Shown here: in pieces, positions 34,088-43,220 of the stretch | Numbering within the stretch: the first letter of the stretch is position 1 | Layout of the letters: each line of letters begins with the position of its first letter | DNA from: Pseudosulfitobacter koreensis | Lineage (GTDB): Bacteria > Pseudomonadota > Alphaproteobacteria > Rhodobacterales > Rhodobacteraceae | NCBI RefSeq assembly: GCF_024733015.1 | Contig: NZ_JANKJG010000004.1 | Span: 62,001 to 126,000 of the forward strand | Reading direction: 5' to 3' | DNA: 64,000 nucleotides | The notes under the pieces: generated by a model | Database searches by the model: none | Told to the model about the DNA's origin: nothing | Seen by the model: only the letters and a program-made list of their open reading frames with translations | Made by a program: the position numbers and the translations under genes

Positions 34088-34927
34088 CTAGTCGGATCGT
34101 CGGCACAGCGCGTCCACGATCTCACGCGTACCGGCGACGACGCGGCCCCGCCAGTGCCGCAGGTCGGTCTCCCCATCTGCACCGCCCTCGACCATGAAGC
34201 CGTCAAAACCCTGCCAACCGTTGCCCGTATCGACCCTGATCGCTGCTCCGGCAGCCTCAAGCAGGGGGAAACCGCCGGCGACATCCCAGATGTTCGGCGT
34301 CTCGATACGCGTCGCCGCGAGAAGACCTGCCGCGGTAAAGGCGCACTCGACAGCCGCTGAACCGGTGCGGCGCACGTCCCCCGGCAGTCCTTCGGCGTCC
34401 GCGCCCTTGCCAAGCCCGATCAGCCGCCGACGAACAACCGGGTTCAAGACCGGCTCGAACACGTCTGATTCGAAAGACAGTCGCCCCCCTCTTCGCGCAT
34501 GGTAAACGCCGCTTCTCAGCGCGTGGCTGGTCGAGCACCAGACAGCCCCGACGACCGGCACGCCACGATGAAGAACACCGATCGAGGCCGCAAAGATCGG
34601 GAAACCGTTGACGAAGTTCGCCGTGCCGTCAATCGGGTCGATCGCCCAAACAACATCATGATCGCGGCCCGGCCGCTCTTCACTTTCCTCGCCAAGCACG
34701 TCCTGTCCGGGGAACAGCGACGCCACCCGGTCTCTTATGCGCGCCTCCACATCCTCGTCGACCTCCGACACCGGATCGCGCAGATGCTGCACATCCTCTG
34801 CCTCGCTCTTGTAGCGCACTGCCAGAGTCCGACCGAGTGCGGCGGTGATCTGCGCCCCGGCCATGGTGGCAAGGTCCACCGCCTCTCGTTCGATCTCGAC
34901 CAGATCGCGCTCGCTCAACTCCGCCAT
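34088..34927 (-). CDS. Inositol monophosphatase family protein
   Basis: 279-residue Mg2+-dependent phosphatase. Metal ligands are seen in VLGEES (Glu) and WAIDPIDGTANFVNG (two Asp), with a late WDVAGGFPLLEAAGA Asp. Possible substrates include inositol phosphate, 3'-phosphoadenosine 5'-phosphate or fructose bisphosphate. Its ATG overlaps the stop of the lipid kinase gene by one base (TAATG), so they form a two-gene operon, which may favour a phosphoinositol or lipid headgroup role; that is inference. Confidence 0.9.
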   Translation of the reverse strand: MAELSERDLVEIEREAVDLATMAGAQITAALGRTLAVRYKSEAEDVQHLRDPVSEVDEDVEARIRDRVASLFPGQDVLGEESEERPGRDHDVVWAIDPIDGTANFVNGFPIFAASIGVLHRGVPVVGAVWCSTSHALRSGVYHARRGGRLSFESDVFEPVLNPVVRRRLIGLGKGADAEGLPGDVRRTGSAAVECAFTAAGLLAATRIETPNIWDVAGGFPLLEAAGAAIRVDTGNGWQGFDGFMVEGGADGETDLRHWRGRVVAGTREIVDALCRRSD

Positions 34928-35811
34928 TACACGCCTCCATTTTCCTTCGGGATCAGCACTCTCAGCTTTTGCGGTGCCAGTGCGATGACGACTTTTGCGG
35001 CTTCATCAGGTGGCTCCGGCAGATCGTCGTCAATCCGCAGGGCTTCTCCCTTCCAAACCAGTTCAACCCGCTTCGCGTTCAGCCTTTCCAGACCGGTCGC
35101 CGGGCGCTCACGTGATCCCGCAAGCCAGTGGGCAAAGCTCTCCTGCCCCGGCGCGCGGAGGATGGACAGGCAAAGCCGTCCGTCGTCAAAGCACCCCGAC
35201 GGCCCAAGCGGAAGATTAGGGCCGGTGATCGGCATGTTCAGAACCTCCAGCAGAATCATGTCGCCAGACAAGTCCTGCCCGTCTGCCCGCACCTGCCAGT
35301 CCTGCGGATATGCGTCCCGCACAAGCCGCTGCGGTGCCTCGGCCCCGAAGTGCTGTTTTTCCTCCGGGTTGAAATCTGCCGCCTTGCCAGCCTGCATCAT
35401 CTCGGCCAGCGGACCGATCCCCACGGCTTCGAAAAACAGGCGCGTGCCCCACGGCCCCCGCGCAACTCCGACATCAATCTGGCATTCTTCCGCCCCATCA
35501 AGCCAGCCAAAGCCATCTTCTGCACCCAAGGGAACGTTCAAGCTGCGCGCCACATTGTTTGCCGTGCCGAGCGGTATGATCGCAAAGGGCCTGTCTGCGT
35601 CTATGAACGCACGAAAAGCTTTTCCGACAGTCCCGTCGCCACCCGCGATCGCGATCAGGTCAACCTCTGACGCATCCTTCGGAGTGATCCCGTCGCTTTT
35701 GATGTCGCGATATGAAACTGTGTGACCCCGGCTCGCCAGCAGGCGCGTCAGCCTTTCCCTCGAGTGATCCCCGCTTCCGGCGGTTGGATTATGGAGAAGA
35801 AGCACACGCAT
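34927..35811 (-). CDS. Diacylglycerol/lipid kinase family protein (DagK/YegS type)
   Basis: 294-residue lipid kinase with the catalytic-domain motifs LLLHNPTAGSGDHSRERL (nucleotide region), AIAGGDGTVGKAFRAF (GGDGT) and IIPLGTANNVARSL, and a C-terminal beta-sandwich with GPSGCFDDGRLCL. It phosphorylates diacylglycerol or a sphingoid-like lipid. The ATG at 35811 (MRVLLLHNP) is chosen because the nucleotide motif begins there; an upstream GTG would add 13 unconserved residues. Upstream gene of the pair with the inositol monophosphatase-like protein. Confidence 0.9.
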   Translation of the reverse strand: MRVLLLHNPTAGSGDHSRERLTRLLASRGHTVSYRDIKSDGITPKDASEVDLIAIAGGDGTVGKAFRAFIDADRPFAIIPLGTANNVARSLNVPLGAEDGFGWLDGAEECQIDVGVARGPWGTRLFFEAVGIGPLAEMMQAGKAADFNPEEKQHFGAEAPQRLVRDAYPQDWQVRADGQDLSGDMILLEVLNMPITGPNLPLGPSGCFDDGRLCLSILRAPGQESFAHWLAGSRERPATGLERLNAKRVELVWKGEALRIDDDLPEPPDEAAKVVIALAPQKLRVLIPKENGGV

Positions 35812-36129
35812 GCTGAGGCAACCGTGGTGACTTGTGTTTTGTTCCCGCAACGAAGCCCGTGCAATCCCGAAAAAACGGCATGGCGTGGGTGCGTTTACTT
35901 ACACAGCGACAGGGCGCGGGCGCAGGGTTGGGTCACCCCTCAGCTTCGGGAATTCATGGCACGGGCGCTTGCCTCGCGCCAGAGGCGTGGGAATTCATGG
36001 GCCAAATATGGAATCCGACCCTCTCACGACGAATCACAGCGCCGTGAAGCGCGGTTTTCAGGGTGATTCACCGCAGCAAAGCAAAGACTGCTTGAGAACA
36101 TAATGGAAACATGGCGTATCCGCACGATC

Positions 36130-36265
36130 TGTGGATAAGTTTTTTGGGAAAGCATGGGCAGTTATTTCGGCCTGCGGGTCAGCACTATATCTTGTGTTAG
36201 ATCACCATTTCAAAACCAATTGAGCTAAATTCCGCCGATTTTTATCCACAATATGTTGTGTATAA
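36130..36265. promoter_or_regulatory. Cluster of three perfect DnaA boxes
   Basis: TGTGGATAA (36130-36138), TTATCCACA (36242-36250) and TGTGTATAA (36257-36265) each match TTATNCACA on one strand or the other. The last two are inverted and six bases apart. The surrounding DNA is AT-rich for this genome. Such clusters occur at replication origins and at DnaA-regulated cell-cycle promoters; I cannot tell which from sequence alone. Confidence 0.75.
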
Positions 36266-36351
36266 GCCTTTCCCCGAACAACAATTGGTGGCTTGGACCC
36301 ACAAAAAACTATTGCTGCCCATAAATTCCCATGCCATCACTTGTGCATCGG

Positions 36352-36558
36352 ATGAGAACGAGACACGGGGCACCAAACGACCCCACGCAGACAAACAAAA
36401 CTCTAGCAGGTTTCATACAGGCACCTCGCTTTCATCAGACCAGAGATCCGGCGCGTGAGCGAGCAGACATCCCCCCAGGTGGCGCGCGCAGCTGGACATC
36501 CCGCCAAGCGGGACAGGCGGCGGGTTGATCAGTGGCAGCAGATCAACCCGCCGTTTTT
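36352..36558 (+). ncRNA. UpsM-like small RNA from the mraZ leader (5' end uncertain)
   Basis: In Rhodobacter sphaeroides the dcw cluster starts with an unusually long leader whose first ~206 nt accumulate as the sRNA UpsM through termination before mraZ. Here an intrinsic terminator ends 68 bases before the mraZ start and no gene precedes it on this strand, so the same product is expected. The 5' end given is back-calculated from the UpsM length; I could not find a convincing promoter. A small TCCCGC-CAA-GCGGGA hairpin precedes the terminator. Confidence 0.6.
36518..36558 (+). terminator. Strong intrinsic terminator inside the mraZ leader
   Basis: CGGCGGGTTGATC (36518-36530) pairs perfectly over 13 bp with GATCAACCCGCCG (36541-36553) across a 10-base loop, followed by TTTTT. 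It precedes mraZ without an upstream gene to terminate, which points to premature termination of the dcw transcript. Confidence 0.9.
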
Positions 36559-36626
36559 AATTCAAGATCCGGGGACAGCAAAAGCCTGAAAGACAACGGG
36601 CGCAATTTTGGGACGGACCAGGCCAG

Positions 36627-37118
36627 ATGGCACGCAGGTTCAGAGGCGAAAGCGACCACAAGGTGGACGCAAAGGGCAGGGTCTCCATCCCGGCCTCGTT
36701 TCGCCGTGTGATCGAAGGGTCCGACCCCGAGTGGACCGAAGGCCTGCCGCCCCGCATCATCATCGTCTACGGCGGCAAGACCCGCGACTACCTCGAAGGC
36801 TTCACCATCGAGGCCATGGACGAGGTTGACGAAAAGATTTCCAAACACCCGCGCGGCTCCGCCAAGCGCAAGGCGATGGAACGTCTCTATTCGACCCAGG
36901 CCATCGAAACCGTCGTCGACGACACCGGCCGCATCGTGCTGTCGGCCAAGCTGCGCGAAAAGATCGGCCTGACCGATACCGCGCGCTTTGCGGCCTCGGG
37001 CGACACATTCGAGATATGGAACCCCGACAAGTTCGACGAGGTGCATGACGACCTCGAGGGCGACGGCTATGACCCGGACCTTGATCCGTCCGTCTATCTG
37101 GACGGGGAGACGGAGTAG
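36627..37118 (+). CDS. mraZ: Transcriptional regulator MraZ
   Basis: 163-residue AbrB-fold DNA-binding protein controlling the dcw cluster. Two SpoVT/AbrB-like repeats are visible: FRGESDHKVDAKGRVSIPAS near residues 4-24 and AIETVVDDTGRIVLSAKLRE near 91-110. Slightly longer than the usual 140-150 residues owing to an acidic C-terminal tail. First gene of the division cluster; rsmH starts three bases after its stop. Confidence 0.96.
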   Translation: MARRFRGESDHKVDAKGRVSIPASFRRVIEGSDPEWTEGLPPRIIIVYGGKTRDYLEGFTIEAMDEVDEKISKHPRGSAKRKAMERLYSTQAIETVVDDTGRIVLSAKLREKIGLTDTARFAASGDTFEIWNPDKFDEVHDDLEGDGYDPDLDPSVYLDGETE

Positions 37119-37121
37119 ATC

Positions 37122-38096
37122 ATGGCTGGGGGGCCACATATTCCGGTTCTGATCAACGCCATCCTGCGCGACTGCGCACCCATCACTGGGACATGGCTGG
37201 ACGGAACCTTCGGGGCAGGGGGCTACACCCGTGCGCTGCTCGATGCCGGTGCCGACCGTGTGATCGCGGTGGACCGCGATCCGCTGGCGTTCGAGATGGC
37301 GGCGGACTGGGCGGGCGACTATGGCGACCGGATCGTGATGCAGCAGGGCGTGTTTTCCCGGCTGGACGAATATGTACAGGATCTGGACGGTGTTGTACTG
37401 GATCTGGGCGTGAGCTCGATGCAGCTGGACCTGGCCGAGCGCGGATTTTCCTTCATGCGCGACGGACCGCTTGACATGCGGATGAGCCAGGATGGCCCCT
37501 CGGCTGCCGATCTGGTCAATCAAGGCGACGAGGCCGTGCTGGCCAACATCCTGTTTCAATACGGCGAGGAACGCGCCAGCCGCCGCATCGCCAAGGCCAT
37601 CGTGCGCGAACGCGATGTCGCCCCGATCACCACCACCCTGCGTCTGGCCAAGATCATCGAATCCTGCCTGCCACGCGCCAAGCCGAACCAATCGCACCCC
37701 GCCACCCGCAGCTTTCAGGCGCTGCGCATCGCGGTGAATGACGAATACGGCGAGCTTTACCGCGGGCTCATGGCCGCAGAGCGGGCGTTGAAACCTGGCG
37801 GGCAGTTGGCCGTGGTCACCTTTCATTCGGTCGAGGACCGCATGGTCAAACGGTTCCTGACCGCGCGCACCGGCAGCCAGGCCAACGCCAACCGCTACGC
37901 CCCCGAGACCGAAGCGCAAGCGGCGCAGTTCACCCAAAAGACCCGCAAGGCCATCGCCGCCGACCCCGAAGAGGTCGACGCCAACCCGCGCGCGCGCTCA
38001 GCCAAGCTGCGGATCGCCACGCGCACCGATGCGCCATCCGGTCAGATCGACGCGAAATCCATTGGTATGCCCTATACGGCAGGAGTGTTCGAGTAA
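37122..38096 (+). CDS. rsmH: 16S rRNA (cytosine1402-N4)-methyltransferase RsmH
   Basis: 324-residue SAM-dependent methyltransferase modifying C1402 of 16S rRNA, formerly MraW. Motifs: HIPVLINAI at the start, the SAM-binding [39 protein letters not shown], and the C-terminal [17 protein letters not shown] stretch [18 protein letters not shown] with [13 protein letters not shown]. Its stop is directly followed by the ftsL ATG. Confidence 0.97.
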   Translation: MAGGPHIPVLINAILRDCAPITGTWLDGTFGAGGYTRALLDAGADRVIAVDRDPLAFEMAADWAGDYGDRIVMQQGVFSRLDEYVQDLDGVVLDLGVSSMQLDLAERGFSFMRDGPLDMRMSQDGPSAADLVNQGDEAVLANILFQYGEERASRRIAKAIVRERDVAPITTTLRLAKIIESCLPRAKPNQSHPATRSFQALRIAVNDEYGELYRGLMAAERALKPGGQLAVVTFHSVEDRMVKRFLTARTGSQANANRYAPETEAQAAQFTQKTRKAIAADPEEVDANPRARSAKLRIATRTDAPSGQIDAKSIGMPYTAGVFE

Positions 38097-38441
38097 ATGA
38101 AATCAGTGCTTTACATCCTGACAGTGCTGAGCGTGATCGGCCTGGCCTTCTGGGCCTACCGCGAAAACTATGCCACGCAGCAATCGCTGGCCGAGACCGA
38201 GAAACTGCACCGCAACATCCAGCGCGCCCACGCGCGGCTGGCGGTGCTGCGGGCCGAGTGGGCCTACCTCAACCGGCCCGACCGGCTGCGCGATCTGGCT
38301 GACATCAACTATGACAGTCTGGGCCTGCTGCCGCTGGCCCCCGAACAGTTCGGCATCATCGACCAGGTGGCCTATCCGATGCCGCCCGAGTTGATCGTCA
38401 CCAATCCCACGGATGTCTCGACCATGGAGGCCGACGAATGA
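38097..38441 (+). CDS. ftsL: Cell division protein FtsL
   Basis: 114-residue bitopic inner-membrane protein of the divisome FtsQLB complex: an N-terminal membrane segment (VLYILTVLSVIGLAFWAY) followed by a periplasmic coiled coil (ETEKLHRNIQRAHARLAVLRAEW). Poorly conserved family, but position between rsmH and ftsI identifies it. Abuts rsmH and overlaps ftsI by ATGA. Confidence 0.93.
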   Translation: MKSVLYILTVLSVIGLAFWAYRENYATQQSLAETEKLHRNIQRAHARLAVLRAEWAYLNRPDRLRDLADINYDSLGLLPLAPEQFGIIDQVAYPMPPELIVTNPTDVSTMEADE

Positions 38442-40228
38442 TCCGCGTCCCGCTGCGCCCGCTGGCGCGCATTCTGCCTGCACGGGCCAATGGCGAAAAC
38501 CCCGACGCGATCGAGCGCGAGAACAAGCGCATCCGCCACGAGGAGATGCGCGACCGGATGCGGGCGCGTGCCGAAAGCCGTCTGCTGATCCTCGGCCTGT
38601 TCTTCGTCTGCGCCTTCGTGGTCGTGGGTGCCCGGATGGGCCTTCTTTCAATCTCCGAGCCGTCCGAGCCGCGCGCCTATGCGCCCGGTGCGGCAATCTC
38701 CGCCGCCCGCGCCGACATCGTGGACCGCAACGGGCGGCTTCTGGCCACCAACTTCGAAACCCACGCGCTCTATGCGCAGCCCGGCCACATGATCGACCCG
38801 CTCTATGCCGCCGAGCAACTCGTCGAGATTTTTCCAGACCTGAACCACGACCGTCTGGTCCGCGACTTTACCGGCAAGCGCAAGTTCCTGTGGATCAAGA
38901 AGAAAATGAGCCCCGAGCAGATGCAGGCGGTGCACGAGATCGGTGATCCAGGCCTGCTTTTCGGCCCGCGCGACATGCGCCTTTACCCCAACGGCACGCT
39001 TGCCGCGCATGTGCTGGGCGGCGCGTCCTTCGGCAAGGAAGGCGTGAGTGCCGCCGAGGTGATCGGCGTGGCCGGTGTCGAGAAATACTTTGACGACTAC
39101 CTGCGCGCCCCCGAAAACGCGGGCAAGCCGCTGACACTGTCGATGGACTTGACCGTTCAGGCCGCAGCCGAACGTGTGCTTTGGGGCGGCATGAAGCTGA
39201 TGAACGCCAAGGGGGCCACGTCGGTGCTGATGGATGTGCACACCGGCGAAGTGGTGTCGGTGGTGTCGCTGCCCACGTTCGACCCTAACGACCGTCCGCG
39301 CCCCGCTGTCACGGGCGATCCGTCCGACAGCCCGCTTTACAACCGGTCGGTGCAGGGGGTTTACGAGCTGGGGTCGGTGTTCAAGATCTTTGCCGCCGCA
39401 CAGGCGATTGATCTGGGGCTGGTCACTGCCGACACGATCATCGACACGACACCGCCCATGCGCGTCGGCGGCTTTCCCATCGGCGAGTTCAAGAACAAGA
39501 ACTACGGCATGATCAGCGTGGCCGACGTGATCGTGCACTCGTCCAACCGCGGCTCTGGCCGTCTGGCATTGCAGATCGGCGTCGAGCGTCAGCAGCAGTT
39601 CCTGAAATCGCTTGGCTTTTTCGATGCGACCCCCTTCGAGATCGTCGAGGCGGCGCAGGGCAAACCCTTGCTGCCAAAGCAGTGGACCGACCTCAGCGCA
39701 GTGACCATCTCTTATGGTCACGGGCTGTCGACCTCGCCCATGCAACTGGCCGCAGGCTACTCCGCGATCGCCAACGGCGGCTTTACCGTGCAGCCCACGA
39801 TCCTCAAGCAGGATGGCCGGACCCAGCAGGGCGCGCGCGTGATGAGCGCCAAGGCCGCCGAAGCCGCGCGCGCGATGCTGCGCAAGGTGGTCACATCGGG
39901 CACCGCCAGCTTTGGCGAGGTGCCGGGCTATGCGGTGGGCGGCAAGACCGGATCGGCGGACAAACCCAACCCGCAGGGCGGCTATTACAAGGACCGCAAC
40001 ATCGCGACCTTTGCCACCATCTTCCCCTCGCATGATCCCAAATACGTGCTGGTCGTGACGCTGGACGAACCTGTGGACACCTCGGGCGACGAGCCGCGCC
40101 GCACCGCAGGCTGGACCGCCGTGCCCGTCGCCGCCGAGATGATCCGCCGGGTCGCGCCGCTGCTGGGGCTGCGACCAACCGTTGAACCGACCACTCTGGC
40201 TGATATAACGCTGACCAGCAGCAACTAA
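38438..40228 (+). CDS. ftsI: Septal transpeptidase FtsI (PBP3)
   Basis: 596-residue class B penicillin-binding protein cross-linking septal peptidoglycan. One membrane segment near residues 50-70, a pedestal domain, then the transpeptidase with the active-site S-x-x-K (SVFK in YELGSVFKIFAAAQ), SxN (HSSNRGSG) and KTG (VGGKTGSADK). The cytoplasmic N-terminus is long and charged, as common in alphaproteobacteria. Confidence 0.97.
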   Translation: MIRVPLRPLARILPARANGENPDAIERENKRIRHEEMRDRMRARAESRLLILGLFFVCAFVVVGARMGLLSISEPSEPRAYAPGAAISAARADIVDRNGRLLATNFETHALYAQPGHMIDPLYAAEQLVEIFPDLNHDRLVRDFTGKRKFLWIKKKMSPEQMQAVHEIGDPGLLFGPRDMRLYPNGTLAAHVLGGASFGKEGVSAAEVIGVAGVEKYFDDYLRAPENAGKPLTLSMDLTVQAAAERVLWGGMKLMNAKGATSVLMDVHTGEVVSVVSLPTFDPNDRPRPAVTGDPSDSPLYNRSVQGVYELGSVFKIFAAAQAIDLGLVTADTIIDTTPPMRVGGFPIGEFKNKNYGMISVADVIVHSSNRGSGRLALQIGVERQQQFLKSLGFFDATPFEIVEAAQGKPLLPKQWTDLSAVTISYGHGLSTSPMQLAAGYSAIANGGFTVQPTILKQDGRTQQGARVMSAKAAEAARAMLRKVVTSGTASFGEVPGYAVGGKTGSADKPNPQGGYYKDRNIATFATIFPSHDPKYVLVVTLDEPVDTSGDEPRRTAGWTAVPVAAEMIRRVAPLLGLRPTVEPTTLADITLTSSN

Positions 40229-40245
40229 GCCGAAAAGGCATCGTC

Positions 40246-41730
40246 ATGGTCACGCCCGATAGTATCACGTTGAATTCTCTGGGGCTGATGGCCGCGTCGG
40301 GGGCGAATCCGCAGCTGGCGAACCTGTGCGTCGACAGCCGCGAGGTGCGCGACGGCAGCCTGTTCGCCGCCATGCCCGGCAGCCGTGTCCATGGCGCAAG
40401 CTTCATCGAGGGTGCTTTGCAACGCGGGGCTGCGGCCATCCTGACCGATCCGGCGGGGGCCGCACTGGCCCGCGACGCGCTGGCGGGATCGGATGCGGCG
40501 CTGGTGATCACCGACACCCCGCGCGAAACGCTTGCCCGCACCGCAGCCCTGTTTTTCGGCGCGCAGCCCAAGGTGATGGTGGCGGTGACCGGCACCAACG
40601 GCAAGACATCGGTGTCCACCTTCGTGCGCCAGATCTGGATCGAGATGGGCCTTGCCGCGATCAACCTCGGCACCACCGGGGTCGAGGGGGCATGGACCGC
40701 GCCGCTGGCCCACACCACGCCCGAACCGATTACCCTGCACCGCACCCTGACCGCCGCCGCGCACAACGGCATCACCCATGCCGCGATGGAGGCTTCCTCG
40801 CACGGGCTGGACCAGCGGCGGCTGGACGGTGTGGTCCTGCGCGCCGCAGGCTTTACCAATTTCACCCAGGACCATCTGGATTATCACCACAGCTTTGAAG
40901 CCTATTTCGATGCCAAGGCGGGGCTCTTTGCCCGCGTCCTGCCCGAGGACGGCACCGCCGTCATCAACATCGACGACGAACGCGGCGTGGACATGGCCGC
41001 AATCGCCAAGGCGCGGGGCCAGCAGGTGATGACCGTGGGCCGCGGGGGCGGCGATCTGCATCTGGCCGGGCAACGCATGGACGCCACGGGCCAGGACATC
41101 CGGCTGGTCTATCGCGGCAAGGTCTATCAGAAACGGCTGAACCTGATCGGCGATTTTCAGGCGGACAACGTGGCTCTGGCTGCGGGTCTGGTGATCGCCT
41201 GCGGGGCCGAGCCCGATCACGTCTTCGACACGCTGCCGCATCTGGTCACGGTCCGGGGCCGCATGCAGCTGGCCGCGACCCGCGAAAACGGGGCTGTTGT
41301 CTTCGTGGACTACGCCCACACGCCAGACGCCATCGAAACCGCGCTGTCGGCCATGCGCCCGCATGTGATGGGCCGTCTGATCGCCATCATCGGCGCAGGT
41401 GGCGACCGCGATGCAGGCAAACGCCCGCTGATGGGGCAGGCCGCCGCCGCAAACGCCGATCTGGTGATCGTGACCGATGATAACCCCCGCTCGGAAGACC
41501 CCGCAATCATTCGCGCCGCCGTCATGGCAGGCTGCCCTGATGCAACCGAGGTCGCAGACCGCGCCGAGGCGATCCTGCGCGCCGTCGACATGCTGGAACC
41601 CGGCGACGCGCTGCTGATCGCAGGCAAGGGCCACGAGACCGGGCAGATCGTCGGCGACGACGTGCTGCCCTTCGACGATGTGGAACAGGCGAGCCTTGCC
41701 GTGGCCGCCTTGGAAGGACGCCTGACATGA
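40246..41730 (+). CDS. murE: UDP-MurNAc-tripeptide synthetase MurE
   Basis: 494-residue Mur ligase adding meso-diaminopimelate to UDP-MurNAc-L-Ala-D-Glu. ATP site VTGTNGKTSVSTFVRQ, AMEASSHGLDQRRLDG, YAHTPDAIE, and the DAP-recognition motif DNPRSEDP, which indicates the meso-DAP rather than Lys enzyme. ATG at 40246 follows AAAAGG. Overlaps murF by ATGA. Confidence 0.97.
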   Translation: MVTPDSITLNSLGLMAASGANPQLANLCVDSREVRDGSLFAAMPGSRVHGASFIEGALQRGAAAILTDPAGAALARDALAGSDAALVITDTPRETLARTAALFFGAQPKVMVAVTGTNGKTSVSTFVRQIWIEMGLAAINLGTTGVEGAWTAPLAHTTPEPITLHRTLTAAAHNGITHAAMEASSHGLDQRRLDGVVLRAAGFTNFTQDHLDYHHSFEAYFDAKAGLFARVLPEDGTAVINIDDERGVDMAAIAKARGQQVMTVGRGGGDLHLAGQRMDATGQDIRLVYRGKVYQKRLNLIGDFQADNVALAAGLVIACGAEPDHVFDTLPHLVTVRGRMQLAATRENGAVVFVDYAHTPDAIETALSAMRPHVMGRLIAIIGAGGDRDAGKRPLMGQAAAANADLVIVTDDNPRSEDPAIIRAAVMAGCPDATEVADRAEAILRAVDMLEPGDALLIAGKGHETGQIVGDDVLPFDDVEQASLAVAALEGRLT

Positions 41731-43163
41731 CCGACACCCCGCTTTGGACTTCCACTGACGCCGCCGAGGCCACAGGCGGCACCACCACGACCGAATGGGC
41801 CGCCTACGGCGTGTCCATCGACACCCGCACGCTGGAAAAGGGCGACCTGTTCGTGGCGCTGAAGGACGTGCGCGACGGCCATGATTTCGTGGCCGCAGCG
41901 CTGGAGAAAGGCGCCGCTGCCGCCTTGGTCAGCCACGTCCCCGATGGCGTGGCGGACGACGCGCCGCTGCTGATCGTACCGGACGTGCTGAAAGCGCTTG
42001 AGGCCCTGGGTCGCAAGGGCCGCGCCCGCACCCGTGCGCGTGTGGTCGCCGTCACGGGAAGCGTCGGCAAGACCTCGACCAAGGAAATGCTGCTGGCGAT
42101 GCTGGGCGATCAGGGTCGCACCCATGCCTCCGTCGCCAGCTACAACAACCACTGGGGCGTGCCGCTGACGCTGGCGCGGATGCCGCAGGACACCGAATAT
42201 GCGGTGATCGAGATCGGCATGAGCCACCCCGGAGAGATCGCACCGCTGGCCCGCATGGCGCGCCCGCACGTGGCGCTGATCACCACCGTCGCGGCGGCTC
42301 ATTTGGAGGCTTTCAACGATATCACCGGCATCGCGCTGGAAAAGGCCAGCATCATTGACGGTCTGGAATACGGCGGCTCCGCGATCCTGAACAACGACGT
42401 CGAAACCGCCGCGATCCTGCAGGCCAAGGCGCTGGACGCCAAGCGCAAGGATGTGGGCTTTGGCTGGCACGGTTTCGACTATGTGCTGAAGGACGTGCAA
42501 CTGCACAGCGACACCACCGTCGTGCGCGCCGAGGCGAACGGCAGCCCACTGGTGTTCAAGATCGCAACCGTGGGCCAGCATTTCGCGATGAACGGGCTGG
42601 GCGCTCTGGCCGCCTGCGCCGAACTGGGGGCCGATCTGGCGCTGGCCGCGCAAAGCCTGGGCCGCTGGTCCCCGTTCAAGGGGCGCGGCGCGCGCGAGCT
42701 GATCCACCTTGATCCGGTCGAGCGCGATCTGACGCTCGAACTGATCGACGACAGCTACAATGCCAACCCCACGTCGATGGCCGCAGCGCTCGACGTGCTG
42801 GCCGCCGCCGAAGTCACCAACAACATGGGCCGTGTGCGCCATGGCCGCCGCATCGCGGTGCTGGGCGACATGAAGGAACTGGGCCCCAACGCCGAGCGCC
42901 TGCACGCAGGGCTGGCCGATCTGGACGCGATGGAAAAGGTCGACCGCGTGCATTGCATCGGCCCGCTGATGCGCGCGCTTTACGACGCGCTGCCCGAACA
43001 CCAGCGCGGACGCTGGTGCGAAACATCCCAGGAAATGGCCAGCACCCTGCGGTCGCGGCTGGACGCCGGCGATGTCGTGCTCGCCAAGGGCTCGCTCAGC
43101 ATGAAACTGGCGCTTGTCGTTGACGCTATCCGCAAAATGGGCCATCCGGTCGAAAACGCCTGA
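41727..43163 (+). CDS. murF: UDP-MurNAc-pentapeptide synthetase MurF
   Basis: 478-residue ligase adding D-Ala-D-Ala to the UDP-MurNAc tripeptide. Motifs: ATP loop VTGSVGKTSTKEMLL, NNHWGVPLTLARMP, EIGMSHPGEIAPL, and DSYNANPTSMAAAL. The last cytoplasmic amino-acid addition step before MraY. Confidence 0.97.
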   Translation: MTDTPLWTSTDAAEATGGTTTTEWAAYGVSIDTRTLEKGDLFVALKDVRDGHDFVAAALEKGAAAALVSHVPDGVADDAPLLIVPDVLKALEALGRKGRARTRARVVAVTGSVGKTSTKEMLLAMLGDQGRTHASVASYNNHWGVPLTLARMPQDTEYAVIEIGMSHPGEIAPLARMARPHVALITTVAAAHLEAFNDITGIALEKASIIDGLEYGGSAILNNDVETAAILQAKALDAKRKDVGFGWHGFDYVLKDVQLHSDTTVVRAEANGSPLVFKIATVGQHFAMNGLGALAACAELGADLALAAQSLGRWSPFKGRGARELIHLDPVERDLTLELIDDSYNANPTSMAAALDVLAAAEVTNNMGRVRHGRRIAVLGDMKELGPNAERLHAGLADLDAMEKVDRVHCIGPLMRALYDALPEHQRGRWCETSQEMASTLRSRLDAGDVVLAKGSLSMKLALVVDAIRKMGHPVENA

Positions 43164-43220
43164 CCTTGCGCGTCGGGCCAAAAGGCTTCGCGCCGTAAAG
43201 AATGATATGGAATACCTTAC

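Larger units (their letters stand above)
35812..36626. other. 815-bp gene-free region before mraZ, origin-like and leader elements
   Basis: No convincing gene on either strand. From left to right it holds a 12-bp direct repeat GGGAATTCATGG (35948-35959 and 35989-36000), three GANTC methylation sites (36011, 36031, 36065), an AT-rich part (37-52 % GC by line count) with three DnaA boxes, and a long mraZ leader with a strong terminator. Confidence 0.8.
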
